Shown here: piece after piece, positions 52,328 to 61,392 of the stretch
Numbering within the stretch: position 1 is the stretch's first letter
Layout of the letters: every line of letters starts with the position of its first letter
NCBI GenBank assembly: GCA_964565775.1
Contig: CAZMGB010000004.1
Span: 62,001-126,000 of the forward strand
From: CAZMGB01 sp964565775
GTDB lineage: Bacteria > Chloroflexota > Dehalococcoidia > DSTF01 > JALHUB01
DNA: 64,000 bases
Direction of reading: 5' to 3'
Translations under genes and position numbers: made by a program
The notes under the pieces: generated by a model
Databases searched by the model: none
Seen by the model: only the letters and a program-made list of their open reading frames with translations
Told to the model about the DNA's origin: nothing

Positions 52328-53041
52328 GTGACCGGCTCGCCATCGGTGGGAGGCATGCCTGAAGCCGGACGCGAGACCAGGAGGGGAGCCACGTCCACCG
52401 ACTCGAATGCGGAGGCGGCGCGGGCCGGCGCCCGGAGCCAGGTCTATCAGTCCCTGGCGCGCGCCTTCGTCTACCCCGACGCTCCCCTCTACGACGACCT
52501 GGTGAAAGGGCGCTGGCGAGACGAGGTTGAAGGGGCGCTGCCCCGGCTTCCTTTCGATCTCTCTTCCCCCGGCGGCGTGCCGGGGGAGTTTGCGATGAGC
52601 TGCGATGACCTGCAAACGGAGTACGTCCGCCTCTTCGAGGTGGGAGCCATCGGAGGCGCTCCCTGCTCCCTCTTCGCCGGCCACCACGAGGCGGACAGGA
52701 TGCGGGTCATGGAGGAGCTCATCCGGTTCTACAACTTCTTCGACCTGCGGCTCGCGGAGGGGCAGCTTCCCGACCACATAACGGTCGAGCTTGAGTTCAT
52801 GCACTATCTGGCTTCGATGGAGGCGGAATCTCTTTCCAATCAGGGCGACCACGAATCGTACCGGCGCGCCCAGAGCGACTTCCTGGAGAGGCATCTGGCC
52901 CACTGGCTGCCCGTCCTGCGGGAGAAGCTCCAGCGTCAGCGCCCTCTGCCGTTCTTCGAGGAGCTGGTGGCCCTTGCCGGTGAGTTCGTCCGCCGAGATC
53001 GGGACTACCTGAAGCAGCGGCTGCGGGGCGCTGCGCCGTAG
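52328..53041 (+). CDS. TorD/DmsD-like molybdoenzyme chaperone
   Basis: A 237-residue all-helical protein of the TorD/NarJ class: 'VYQSLARAFVYPDAPLYDDL', 'LQTEYVRLFEVG' and 'DHITVELEFMHYL' match the family. Such chaperones hold the catalytic subunit, often through its Tat signal, until cofactor insertion. Possible starts are GTG 52325, GTG 52328 and ATG 52355; 52328 has the best, though weak, ribosome spacing. It lies between the beta and alpha-2 genes. Confidence 0.85.
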   Translation: MTGSPSVGGMPEAGRETRRGATSTDSNAEAARAGARSQVYQSLARAFVYPDAPLYDDLVKGRWRDEVEGALPRLPFDLSSPGGVPGEFAMSCDDLQTEYVRLFEVGAIGGAPCSLFAGHHEADRMRVMEELIRFYNFFDLRLAEGQLPDHITVELEFMHYLASMEAESLSNQGDHESYRRAQSDFLERHLAHWLPVLREKLQRQRPLPFFEELVALAGEFVRRDRDYLKQRLRGAAP

Positions 53042-53072
53042 CGTACGCTTTCGGATCTCTCAGGTGCAGGCG

Positions 53073-55985
53073 ATGCAAAAGGTGTCGAGGCGACAGTTTC
53101 TGAAGGGGGCGGGGGCGGCCGTGCTCACCCTCTCCCTGATCCAGCTCGGCTGCTGGCCGGAAGGCGCCACCCCTCCTCTCGCCACGGAGGACGTGGTGTA
53201 CCACACCTGGGAAGACGTCTACCGGCGCAAGTGGACCTGGGACAAGATCACCTGGGCAAGCCATCATGTCGACTGCTATCCCGGCAACTGCTCCTGGCGG
53301 GTCTATTCCAAGAACGGCATCGTCTTCCGCGAAGAGCAGTCGGCCGTCTATCCACAGATCGAGCCCGGCGTGCCCGACATGAACCCGCGCGGCTGCCAGA
53401 AGGGGGGCTGCTTTAGCGAGGTCATGTACGGCGCCGAGCGCCTCCAGTACCCCCTGAAGCGCCTCGGCGAGAGGGGGGAGGGCAGGTGGGTGCGGGTGAG
53501 CTGGGATGAGGCGCTGACTGAGGTCGCCGACGCCATGCTCGATGCCATCGAGGAGGTGGGGCCCGAGTCGATCGTCTACGAGTACGGCCCCGGCAACGGC
53601 GGCACCGTCAACGGCACCATCCCCGGCTGGCGCCTGAGCCGCCTCGTGGGAGGCACGGTCCTCGACGTCGACGGCATGACGTCCGACTTCAACGTGGGCC
53701 TCTACCAGACCTTCGGCAAGTTTCAGTTCGTCAGCTCCGTCGATGACTGGTTCCACGCCGACCTCATCATTATCTGGCACATGAACCCTGTCTACACGCG
53801 CATTCCCTCCGCCCACTACCTGACGGAGGCGCGTTATAAGGGCACCGACGTGATCTCCATTGCCCCCGACTACAACGCCTCGAGCGTGCATTCCGACCTC
53901 TGGGTGCCGGTCGAGCCGGGCACGGACGCCGCCCTTGCCCTCGCCATGTGCAAGGTCATCGTCGACGAGGGGCGCTACAACGAAGCGTTTGTGAAGGAGC
54001 AGACTGACCTGCCCCTCCTTGTGCGCCTGGATACGAGGCGGTTCTTGCGCGCCACCGACCTGCCGGACGGCGAGAACGCCCGCGACGACCAGTTCTACTT
54101 CTTCGACACGGCACGGCAAGAGATCGTGGAGGCGCCCCGCGGCACCCTGCGCCTGAGCAGCGATCCCGCCCTCGAGGGCACCTTCGAGGTGACGCTGGCG
54201 GACGGCAGCAAGGTCGAGGTGACGCCCGCCTTTGAGCTTATGAAGGAGAAGCTGAAGGACTACACGCCGGAGAAGGCAGCCGAGATTACGAAGGTCACCG
54301 CCAGGACAATAAGGAACCTTGCTGATAGGGTTGCCTCGGCGGGGAAGGTACACGTCCTCCAGGGCTGGAGCGTCAACAAGTACTACCACGGCGACCTGAT
54401 GGAGCGGGCGATGGCCCTCCTGGTCGCCCTCACCGGCAACTTCGGCCGCCAGGGGACGGGCATGCGGGGCTGGAATACATCCCAGCTCTGGGTGCCGGCG
54501 GCGATCCAGGACCGGGTGGGCCTGGAGGGGTTCATGGGCCTTGCCCGGCGCGCCGCCAAACTCGAGGAGGAGCTTAAGGCCAAAGACCCGACCGTGACCG
54601 AGGAGATGGTCGCCATCAACCTGGAGAAGGAGGAGTCGAAGCGGAGCGCCGTCGCGCCGCTGTCCATGAGCGCTCTGACCGTCCCGGCCGCTTTCTACTG
54701 GTACTGGCACGGCGGCTACAAGGAGGTCTGGAACCGGCGTGAGTGGTCTGACCGCGGCATGGCGCACAGCTTCGATGACTACTTCCAGGAGGCCGTTGAC
54801 CGCGGCTGGTGGGAGGGGGTGATGAACCCCGGCCCCGACAGGCCGCCCCGCGTTCTCTTCCAGGTGGGGGCGTCAACCCTGCGCAGGACCCGCGGCGGCT
54901 TCAAGCAGCTACGCAAACATCTCTGGCCCATCCTCAAGAAGATTGTCGCGGTGGACGTGCGCATGAGCACCACTGCCCTCTTCTCGGACATCGTCCTGCC
55001 CGCCGCTGGCCACTACGAGAAAGTGGACTTCCGCTTTACGACCGCCCATGTGCCCTTCCTCACCTTCGTCGACCGCGCAGTGGAGCCCGTCGGCGAGTCG
55101 AAGCCCGAGTGGGAGACCTTTGCCCTGCTGGCGAAGAAGATCGAGGAGAGGGCGCGGCAGCGCGAGTTCGGGGAGTACAAGGATGTCAAGGGTAAGACCT
55201 ATCGGGTCGACAACCTGTACGACGTGTTCACTTTCTACGGCGCGGTGAAGGAGGACGAGCACGAGAAGCTGGCCGCGGACATGATCCTCGACTCGGTGAG
55301 AACGGGGGCCCTGCCCGAGCGCACGACCCTGGACACGATGCGGGAGAAGGGCATCGTCAAGTTCGTCGGGCTCGGCGCCGACGCGCCCGGCCTCAATTTG
55401 GCCACCGACATCAAGCCGAACGAGACGCTCTCCCCCCTCAAGTGGCACGTGCAGAGAAAGATCCCCTATCCCACCCTCACCCGGCGCATCCAGTTCTACA
55501 TTGACCACGACTGGTTCCTGGAGGCCGGCGAGGAGCTGCCGGTTCACAAGCCCAACCCCAGTGTCGGCGGCGACTACCCGATGGTCATGGCCGGCGGTCA
55601 CCTCCGCTGGAGCATCCACTCCACCTGGGTGGCGAACAGCGTCCTCCTGCGCACCCATCGCGGCGGGCCGTTCCTGTTCATAAACCCGAAGGATGCCCTC
55701 CGCAAGGGCATCGTGGACGACGACGAGGTGCGCGTGTATAACGACTTCGACTCGTTCCACGTGCGGGCGAAGATAGCACCCTCTGTTCGGCCGGGCGAGG
55801 TGATCATGTATCACGCCTGGGAACCCTACCAGTACCGGAACTGGAAGCCCATGGACATCGCCACACCGGGAATGATCAAGTGGCTGCACCTGGCCGGAGG
55901 CTACGGCCACCTGGCCTTCTGGCGCAACAACTGGCAGCCCCAGCAGGTCGATAGGGCAGTCGCCGTAGAGATAGAGAAGGTGTAA
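53073..55985 (+). CDS. Type II DMSO-reductase-family molybdoenzyme catalytic subunit, Tat-exported (alpha-2)
   Basis: A 970-residue paralogue of alpha-1. It begins with a twin-arginine signal, 'SRRQFLKGAG' and a hydrophobic stretch to about residue 26, so it is exported folded. The Fe-S motif is His64-x3-Cys68-x4-Cys73-x34-Cys108, and the likely Mo-ligand Asp is in 'TSDFNVGLYQTFGK'. The C-terminal pterin-binding domain includes 'AGGHLRWSIHSTW'. ATG 53073 was chosen over GTG 53064. It follows the chaperone gene by 31 bases and precedes the permease by six. Electron acceptor or donor role is unknown. Confidence 0.88.
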   Translation: MQKVSRRQFLKGAGAAVLTLSLIQLGCWPEGATPPLATEDVVYHTWEDVYRRKWTWDKITWASHHVDCYPGNCSWRVYSKNGIVFREEQSAVYPQIEPGVPDMNPRGCQKGGCFSEVMYGAERLQYPLKRLGERGEGRWVRVSWDEALTEVADAMLDAIEEVGPESIVYEYGPGNGGTVNGTIPGWRLSRLVGGTVLDVDGMTSDFNVGLYQTFGKFQFVSSVDDWFHADLIIIWHMNPVYTRIPSAHYLTEARYKGTDVISIAPDYNASSVHSDLWVPVEPGTDAALALAMCKVIVDEGRYNEAFVKEQTDLPLLVRLDTRRFLRATDLPDGENARDDQFYFFDTARQEIVEAPRGTLRLSSDPALEGTFEVTLADGSKVEVTPAFELMKEKLKDYTPEKAAEITKVTARTIRNLADRVASAGKVHVLQGWSVNKYYHGDLMERAMALLVALTGNFGRQGTGMRGWNTSQLWVPAAIQDRVGLEGFMGLARRAAKLEEELKAKDPTVTEEMVAINLEKEESKRSAVAPLSMSALTVPAAFYWYWHGGYKEVWNRREWSDRGMAHSFDDYFQEAVDRGWWEGVMNPGPDRPPRVLFQVGASTLRRTRGGFKQLRKHLWPILKKIVAVDVRMSTTALFSDIVLPAAGHYEKVDFRFTTAHVPFLTFVDRAVEPVGESKPEWETFALLAKKIEERARQREFGEYKDVKGKTYRVDNLYDVFTFYGAVKEDEHEKLAADMILDSVRTGALPERTTLDTMREKGIVKFVGLGADAPGLNLATDIKPNETLSPLKWHVQRKIPYPTLTRRIQFYIDHDWFLEAGEELPVHKPNPSVGGDYPMVMAGGHLRWSIHSTWVANSVLLRTHRGGPFLFINPKDALRKGIVDDDEVRVYNDFDSFHVRAKIAPSVRPGEVIMYHAWEPYQYRNWKPMDIATPGMIKWLHLAGGYGHLAFWRNNWQPQQVDRAVAVEIEKV

Positions 55986-55991
55986 GGGGCC

Positions 55992-57422
55992 GTGGCCGTC
56001 CTGACCCGCGTGCGCTGGGCCGGCACCAGCGCTGCCCCTGATTGGGGCATCGAACCCATTCCCCCGAAGTCTCGCACGCTGGGGCTCTTCGACAACGCCT
56101 CGCTCTGGGCCAACCTGGGCTTCAGTATCGTGTTCATGGTCACGGGCGCCCTTCTCGTGCCGGCGCTGAGCCTGGGCCAGGCCTTCCTGGCGATCCTCAT
56201 TGGCGCCGCCCTGGGAAACCTTCTCCTCGCCCTGGCCGCCCTCATCGGCGCTGACACCGGTGCCCCGGCCATGGTCCTCTATCGAGCACCTTTGGGAATG
56301 CGCGGCTCCTACCTCGCCAGCGGCCTGACGGTGGCGCGCAACGTAGTGTGGGGCACCCTTCAGCTCGTGATCATTTCCCAGGCGGCCGCGACTGTTAGTG
56401 ATCGCGCCCTCGGCTTCGGGGCGCGTCCCCTCTGGGTGCTCGTCTTCGGGGCCGTGATCGTTCTCCTGGCCATGGGCGGGCCGATGGTCATGATACGGCA
56501 ATGGTTCCGCAAGTTTGCGCTCTGGGTAACGCTCCTTTTCGCGGTGGGCTTTGCCCTCATGGCCTACAACCAGACGGGCATTCCCGACCTCGCGCGGCGA
56601 CCGGCGGAAGGTGGCTGGCCCTCCTTCTGGCAGGGGATCGACCTCATCGTGGCCCTTCCCATCGCCTGGCTTCCCCTGGCCGCCGACTACTCACGCTTCG
56701 CCCGGGGCCCCCGGGCCGCCTTCCTGGGAGCGTTCGGCGGGTTCTTCGTGGCGACCGTTTGGTTCGCCATGCTGGGCGTCCTCTACTTCCCCGCCGTGGG
56801 CACGAACGACGTCACCGGCTTCGTGATGGCGCTTGGGGTTGGGATCTTCGCCCTCCTGGTGCTGCTCGCCCTGGAGACAGACGAGGCGTTCGCCAACATC
56901 TATTCGGCGTCCGTGAGCATCCAGAACCTGTCGCCTGGAGCTGGCCGGCGTGGCCTGTCGCTGGCCGCTGGAGTTATCTGCGTCGTTCTGGCGCTGGCGC
57001 TGGACTCTCTCGGGTTCCAGAACTTTCTGCTGCTCCTGGGCTCCCTCTTCGTTCCCCTGTTCGGGATACTGGCGGCCGACTACTTCGTCCTGCGACGGCG
57101 CCGCCTCGACGTGGCCGACCTCTACCGCAACCCGAGCCCGTTCTGGTACCGGCGCGGCGTCAATCTGTGGGCGCTCGGCGTCTGGCTGGTCGGGTTCCTC
57201 GTCTACAACTGGATCTCGCCGGGAACCCTCGACTGGTGGGTGTGGGCCATGAAGGGGCTGTTCAGCGGGCTGCTCCACCTCCCCTTCCCCCTCGGCGACC
57301 ACGTAGCGTGGCTGGGCGCCTCCATTCCCGCCTTCGTCGTCGCCTTCGTGCTCTATGCGTTCTTCGGGAGGCGCTTCGCCCCCGCGGAGGTGACGCCGGC
57401 GCCGGAAGCGGAAGGCGAGTAG
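55992..57422 (+). CDS. NCS1-family nucleobase:cation symporter-like permease
   Basis: A 476-residue membrane protein with about 12 helices. 'GIEPIPPKSRTLGLFDNASL' and 'PLAADYSRFAR' are typical of NCS1 (cytosine/purine, hydantoin, uracil) permeases. The start is GTG 55992, six bases after alpha-2, with AAGGGG overlapping the alpha-2 stop, so it is co-translated with the molybdoenzyme. It may bring in the enzyme's substrate or a related N-heterocycle (inference). Confidence 0.87.
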   Translation: MAVLTRVRWAGTSAAPDWGIEPIPPKSRTLGLFDNASLWANLGFSIVFMVTGALLVPALSLGQAFLAILIGAALGNLLLALAALIGADTGAPAMVLYRAPLGMRGSYLASGLTVARNVVWGTLQLVIISQAAATVSDRALGFGARPLWVLVFGAVIVLLAMGGPMVMIRQWFRKFALWVTLLFAVGFALMAYNQTGIPDLARRPAEGGWPSFWQGIDLIVALPIAWLPLAADYSRFARGPRAAFLGAFGGFFVATVWFAMLGVLYFPAVGTNDVTGFVMALGVGIFALLVLLALETDEAFANIYSASVSIQNLSPGAGRRGLSLAAGVICVVLALALDSLGFQNFLLLLGSLFVPLFGILAADYFVLRRRRLDVADLYRNPSPFWYRRGVNLWALGVWLVGFLVYNWISPGTLDWWVWAMKGLFSGLLHLPFPLGDHVAWLGASIPAFVVAFVLYAFFGRRFAPAEVTPAPEAEGE

Positions 57423-57446
57423 GCGGGGGAAGCCCCCGTTGCCTCG

Positions 57447-58421
57447 TTACCTGGCCCGCCTCAGCCGCGGGTCCAGCGCGTCGCGCAGACCGTCCCCCAG
57501 GAAGTTGAACGCCAGCAGAGTGAGCGCCAGCGCGGCGCTGGGGAAGAGGACGAGGTGCGGATTGGAGCGCATCGACGCCATGCCCTCGTCGATCATGGCA
57601 CCCCAGCTCGGCATGGGCGGGTTCACCCCCAGGCCGATGAAGCTGAGGAACGCCTCGTAGAGGATGTAGGTGGGGATGTTGAGGGTCTCCGCCACGATGA
57701 CCGGCCCCAGGAAGTTGGGTGTGAGGTGTCGCCAGATGATCCCCAGGCCGGACGCGCCAGTCGCTCGCGCCGCCGTCACGTAGTCGCTCTCTTTGAGCGA
57801 CAGCACCATGCCCCGGACGAGGCGCGCCATCGTCATCCATGAGGTGATGGCGATTCCAATGAATATGAACAGCGTGCCGCCGACGGCGCTGTCCAGAGAG
57901 CGGAGCCCGTCGCGGATGAAGCCGGCCCCGCCGGCCGATTCGCCAGACGCCCGGAAGTAGACCATGATCAGGATTATGAGGAGGAGGGTCGGGAAGCCGT
58001 ACATGAGGTCGACGAAGCGCATCATGAGGCTGTCCACGAGCCCACCGCGATAGCCGGCAATGGCGCCCCAGATGACGCCTATGAGGGTGGCCATCGTCGC
58101 TCCCGCTATGCCTACCGTCAGGGAGACACGGGCGCCGTAGATGAGCCGGCTCAGAACGTCTCGCCCCAGAAAGTCGGCGCCCAGAAGGTAGCGCGAGCCG
58201 GGGCCGGCGAAGTTGTCCTCCAGGTGGTCCTCGGCGAAGTGATAGGGGGCGACCAGGGGCGCGGCCGCGGCCAGCACCGCCAGGGTCAATATGAACGCGA
58301 GGCCCGCCAGGGCCGCCCGGTTCTCGGCCAGCCGCCGCAGGGCGTCCTCCCAAGGGCCACGCTGGCGCGGGACGGCGCCTTCCAGCTCCGTTCCGGCGAT
58401 TTCCGCGTTACCTCTCCACAT
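57447..58421 (-). CDS. Oligopeptide/dipeptide ABC transporter permease (DppC type)
   Basis: A 324-residue permease with an N-terminal helix and the DppC/OppC pattern 'YLLGADFLGRDVLSRLIYGA', then the EAA loop 'ARATGASGLGIIWRHLTPN'. It forms the membrane channel with the DppB-type protein encoded just upstream on the same strand (25 bases apart). The ATG 58421 start is a reasonable guess; no well-placed ribosome site is visible. The ATPase genes are not in this window. Confidence 0.9.
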   Translation of the reverse strand: MWRGNAEIAGTELEGAVPRQRGPWEDALRRLAENRAALAGLAFILTLAVLAAAAPLVAPYHFAEDHLEDNFAGPGSRYLLGADFLGRDVLSRLIYGARVSLTVGIAGATMATLIGVIWGAIAGYRGGLVDSLMMRFVDLMYGFPTLLLIILIMVYFRASGESAGGAGFIRDGLRSLDSAVGGTLFIFIGIAITSWMTMARLVRGMVLSLKESDYVTAARATGASGLGIIWRHLTPNFLGPVIVAETLNIPTYILYEAFLSFIGLGVNPPMPSWGAMIDEGMASMRSNPHLVLFPSAALALTLLAFNFLGDGLRDALDPRLRRAR

Positions 58422-58446
58422 CCTCGTGGCCGTATCTACGCCTCCC

Positions 58447-59367
58447 TCACGTGTACTTGATCCTCGGGTCCGCGAAAGCGTAGGCGATATCGACAACCAG
58501 GTTGGCGACGATGATGACGACGGCGAAGAGAAGAACGGTGCCCATGATCACCGGGTAGTCGCGGGCGGCGACGCTATCGACGAACTGGCGGCCGAGGCCC
58601 GGTACGGCAAAGATCTTCTCGACTACGAGCGTTCCGGTTATGAGGTTCGCGAACAGGGGTCCGCTGATCGTGACGACGGGAATGAGGGCGTTCTTGAGGG
58701 CGTGGCGAAGCACTACCCGGTACTCTGCCAGACCCTTGGCGCGGGCAGTGCGAATGTAGTCCTCGTGGATGACCTCTAGGAGACTGGCCCGGGTCAGGCG
58801 GGCGATGAGAGCGGTGCTGGCTGCCCCCAGGGTGAGCGTGGGCAGGACCCAGTGACTGGGCCCACCCCAGGTGGCGACCGGCAGGACGCCCAGCTTGAGC
58901 CCGAAGAGCCACATCAGGAACGGGCCGAGAGCGAGGCTGGGTATGGAGACTCCCAGCACCGCTACGAACATGGACGAATAGTCCACCATCGTGTTGTGTC
59001 TGAGGGCGGAGATGATTCCCAGCGGCACGCCGACGGCCAGGGCCAGAGCCAGGGCCATGCCGCCGAGCTGGGCCGAGACCGGCAGACGGTCGCGGATGAT
59101 GTCATTGACGCTGACGGTCGTCGAGCGGAACGAAGGGCCGAGGTCGAAGCGGCTCACCAGGCCCCACATGTAGTCCGTGTACTGCTTCCACAGCGGGTCG
59201 TCGAGGTTGTACTTCTCGTTGACGTTCTGGAGGATGCGAGGCGGCAACTGCTTCTCGCGGTCGAACGGCCCGCCGGGGATGGAGTGCATGAGCGCGAACG
59301 TGATCAGCGATATCGTGATCAGCAGGGGGATCGCCCAGAGGACTCGACCGAGGATATAGCGGATCAT
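58447..59367 (-). CDS. Oligopeptide/dipeptide ABC transporter permease (DppB type)
   Basis: A 306-residue permease with six helices: start 'MIRYILGRVLWAIPLLITIS', EAA loop 'TARAKGLAEYRVVLRHALKN' and 'GTLVVEKIFAVPGLGRQFVD' are diagnostic of DppB/OppB. It lies 123 bases after the substrate-binding protein gene and before dppC, in the usual order. Confidence 0.92.
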   Translation of the reverse strand: MIRYILGRVLWAIPLLITISLITFALMHSIPGGPFDREKQLPPRILQNVNEKYNLDDPLWKQYTDYMWGLVSRFDLGPSFRSTTVSVNDIIRDRLPVSAQLGGMALALALAVGVPLGIISALRHNTMVDYSSMFVAVLGVSIPSLALGPFLMWLFGLKLGVLPVATWGGPSHWVLPTLTLGAASTALIARLTRASLLEVIHEDYIRTARAKGLAEYRVVLRHALKNALIPVVTISGPLFANLITGTLVVEKIFAVPGLGRQFVDSVAARDYPVIMGTVLLFAVVIIVANLVVDIAYAFADPRIKYT

Positions 59368-59490
59368 CGTCGGGCGGGCCTTTCATCCCGCGGGGCCCCG
59401 GCGTCAGTGCCGGAGACCGAAGAGCGCGGAGGGCCGACGTTCGCCGGGAGCCCTCCGCGCCCAGAAACTCCTCTGCTAAATGGCCAAGCC

Positions 59491-61140
59491 CTAGCTCTGC
59501 TGAAGCTTCCAGTTGAAGAACTGCTGGCCGCCCAGGGGCGCCTTGGTGCGGACGAGATACGGCTTCGTGAGCTGAGGATCGGTCGAGTGGAACAGCGGTA
59601 TCAGCGCCGCCTCGTCCTCGACCAGGATCTTCTCGGCTTCGTGGTACATCGCGATCCGCTCCTCCGGGTCGGTGGAGGCCGCCGCCTTCGTCACCAGCTC
59701 GTCGAAGCGGGCGTTCGCGAAGTGGCCGAAGTTGTTCCCCGACTGGGAGTTGAACACGTCGTTGAGCCAGTTGTTGGCGTCCGGGTAGTCGGAGCCGAAG
59801 CCGAGCCGCCACACCTGGGGGGCGTCGCTCATCAGTGTATCCAGGTAGACGCCGAACTCCTGACTGGACAGCTTCACGTCGACGCCCAGGTATCTCTTCC
59901 ACATGGCCTGCACGGCCTGGGCGATCTTCTCGTTCTCCTCCGATGAGTTGAACCAGAGCGTGACCGCTGGAAGCCCCTTGCCGTTGGGATACCCCGCCTC
60001 GGCAAGCCAGGCCGCCGCCTGCTCCGGGTCGAACGTTATTCCGACACCGTTTCCGGGGCCTACGGCGCCGAAAGTGCCAGGAGCAGTGAAGACGGTGGTT
60101 GGGAGCTCCCCGCCCTTGGTGATCTCGTTGACCAGCGCATCGCGGTCAACGGCCGCGGAGAAGGCCTTGCGCACCAGGACGTTATCGAAGGGCGGCTTCT
60201 CCAGGTTGAAACCGTAGAAGTAGGTGGAGAGCTCAGGGTAGATGGTGAACTCCTTGCTCAGCGTGGGGTCGGCCTTCACCCTGTCTATGTCCTCCCTCGG
60301 CACCCTGGTGCCGTAGAGTGCGTCCAGGTCGCCTGCCTCGTACATCGCCATCGCCGTCGACTCCTCGTCGATCATCACGAAGTCGAGCTCGCTTATCTCG
60401 ACGTTGTCGGCGTTGAAGAAGTCCGCGTTCTTCTTGAGGCTGAGGCTGGTGCCGTGGTTCCAGCTTGCCAGGAGGTAAGGGCCGCAGGTGACGATGTTCC
60501 CGGGTTCCGTCCAGGTGTCGCCGTGCTGCTCAATGGCCTGCTGGGGCTGGGGCATCATGAGCCACATGGCGGCGATGGCCGGGAAGTATGCGGCCGGACT
60601 TGTCAGTTTCACCTCGAGTGTCACGTCGTCCAGGGCTTCTACTCCCACGGAGAGCGGGTCCTTTGAGTCGCCCATGTTGTAGGGCGCCGCTCCGTCGATG
60701 ACATAGAGCACGTAGGCGTATTGGGAGGCCGTCTCCGGGTTGAGAGTTCGCTTGATGCCGTACTCGATGTCGTGCGCCGTCACGGGCGTGCCGTCGGTCC
60801 ACGTCACGTCATCACGCAAATGGAAGGTGTAGACCGTGCCGTCATCGGAGATGTCCCAGCTTGTGGCCAGGTAGGGGACGATGCGTGATGTCGCCTCGTC
60901 CACCCTGGTGAGCGGCACGAAGAGGTTCTCGATCAGGTCGATGGAGGCTTGGTCGGTAGCCAGAGCAGGATCGAGGGTGGGCGGCTCCATCCCCAGGTTG
61001 AGTTTGATGGGACGGGCGGCCTCGGCGGCTCCTCCGTCGTCCCCGCCGCCGCAGGCGACCAGCGGGATGGCCGCGGCCAGTACCAGGGCCGGCAGGAGCA
61101 GACCCCACTTGATTCTAAGAAAGGTTCTGTTTCGTTTCAT
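59491..61140 (-). CDS. ABC transporter substrate-binding lipoprotein, oligopeptide family (SBP_bac_5)
   Basis: A 549-residue lipoprotein (lipobox LVAC, Cys30) of the DppA/OppA class: 'PPTLDPALATDQAS', 'YTFHLRDDVTWTDGTPVTAHD' trimmed core and 'FSAAVDRDALV' are typical. It binds peptides or other ligands outside the membrane for the two permeases downstream. ATG 61140 has GAGGAGG upstream and gives the lipoprotein signal. The promoter region faces the PhoB-like regulator gene. Confidence 0.93.
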   Translation of the reverse strand: MKRNRTFLRIKWGLLLPALVLAAAIPLVACGGGDDGGAAEAARPIKLNLGMEPPTLDPALATDQASIDLIENLFVPLTRVDEATSRIVPYLATSWDISDDGTVYTFHLRDDVTWTDGTPVTAHDIEYGIKRTLNPETASQYAYVLYVIDGAAPYNMGDSKDPLSVGVEALDDVTLEVKLTSPAAYFPAIAAMWLMMPQPQQAIEQHGDTWTEPGNIVTCGPYLLASWNHGTSLSLKKNADFFNADNVEISELDFVMIDEESTAMAMYEAGDLDALYGTRVPREDIDRVKADPTLSKEFTIYPELSTYFYGFNLEKPPFDNVLVRKAFSAAVDRDALVNEITKGGELPTTVFTAPGTFGAVGPGNGVGITFDPEQAAAWLAEAGYPNGKGLPAVTLWFNSSEENEKIAQAVQAMWKRYLGVDVKLSSQEFGVYLDTLMSDAPQVWRLGFGSDYPDANNWLNDVFNSQSGNNFGHFANARFDELVTKAAASTDPEERIAMYHEAEKILVEDEAALIPLFHSTDPQLTKPYLVRTKAPLGGQQFFNWKLQQS

Positions 61141-61290
61141 GCCTGCCTCCTCAAGCTGGGCCGGGCTTTGGCGCTGGCACGGCGCCTCTGCCCCTGTGAG
61201 AGTGCACCCGACCTCTTCTTTGGACTGCCCGCTCCTTACGCGCGCGGGCACCCTAGGAAATTATCGTCAAGCCGCGGCTTCGTCTTGAGG

Positions 61291-61316
61291 GGTTACAGTT
61301 CGGTTAAGGATAGGTT
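61291..61316. promoter_or_regulatory. Three GGTT direct repeats in 11-bp phase
   Basis: GGTT occurs at 61291, 61302 and 61313 (units GGTTACAGTTC, GGTTAAGGATA, GGTTGGTTACC), exactly one helical turn apart. OmpR/PhoB-type winged-helix regulators bind direct repeats at 10-11 bp spacing, and such a regulator is encoded 77 bases away. A GATAAT (minus strand, 61260-61265) could be the -10 of the transporter gene. Confidence 0.5.
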
Positions 61317-61392
61317 GGTTACCGGATGTTTACTGTTCGGCAGTGTTGCCGATACTTTCAGCGAGAGCTGATTCCTGCCCTGGGAGTGGTGA

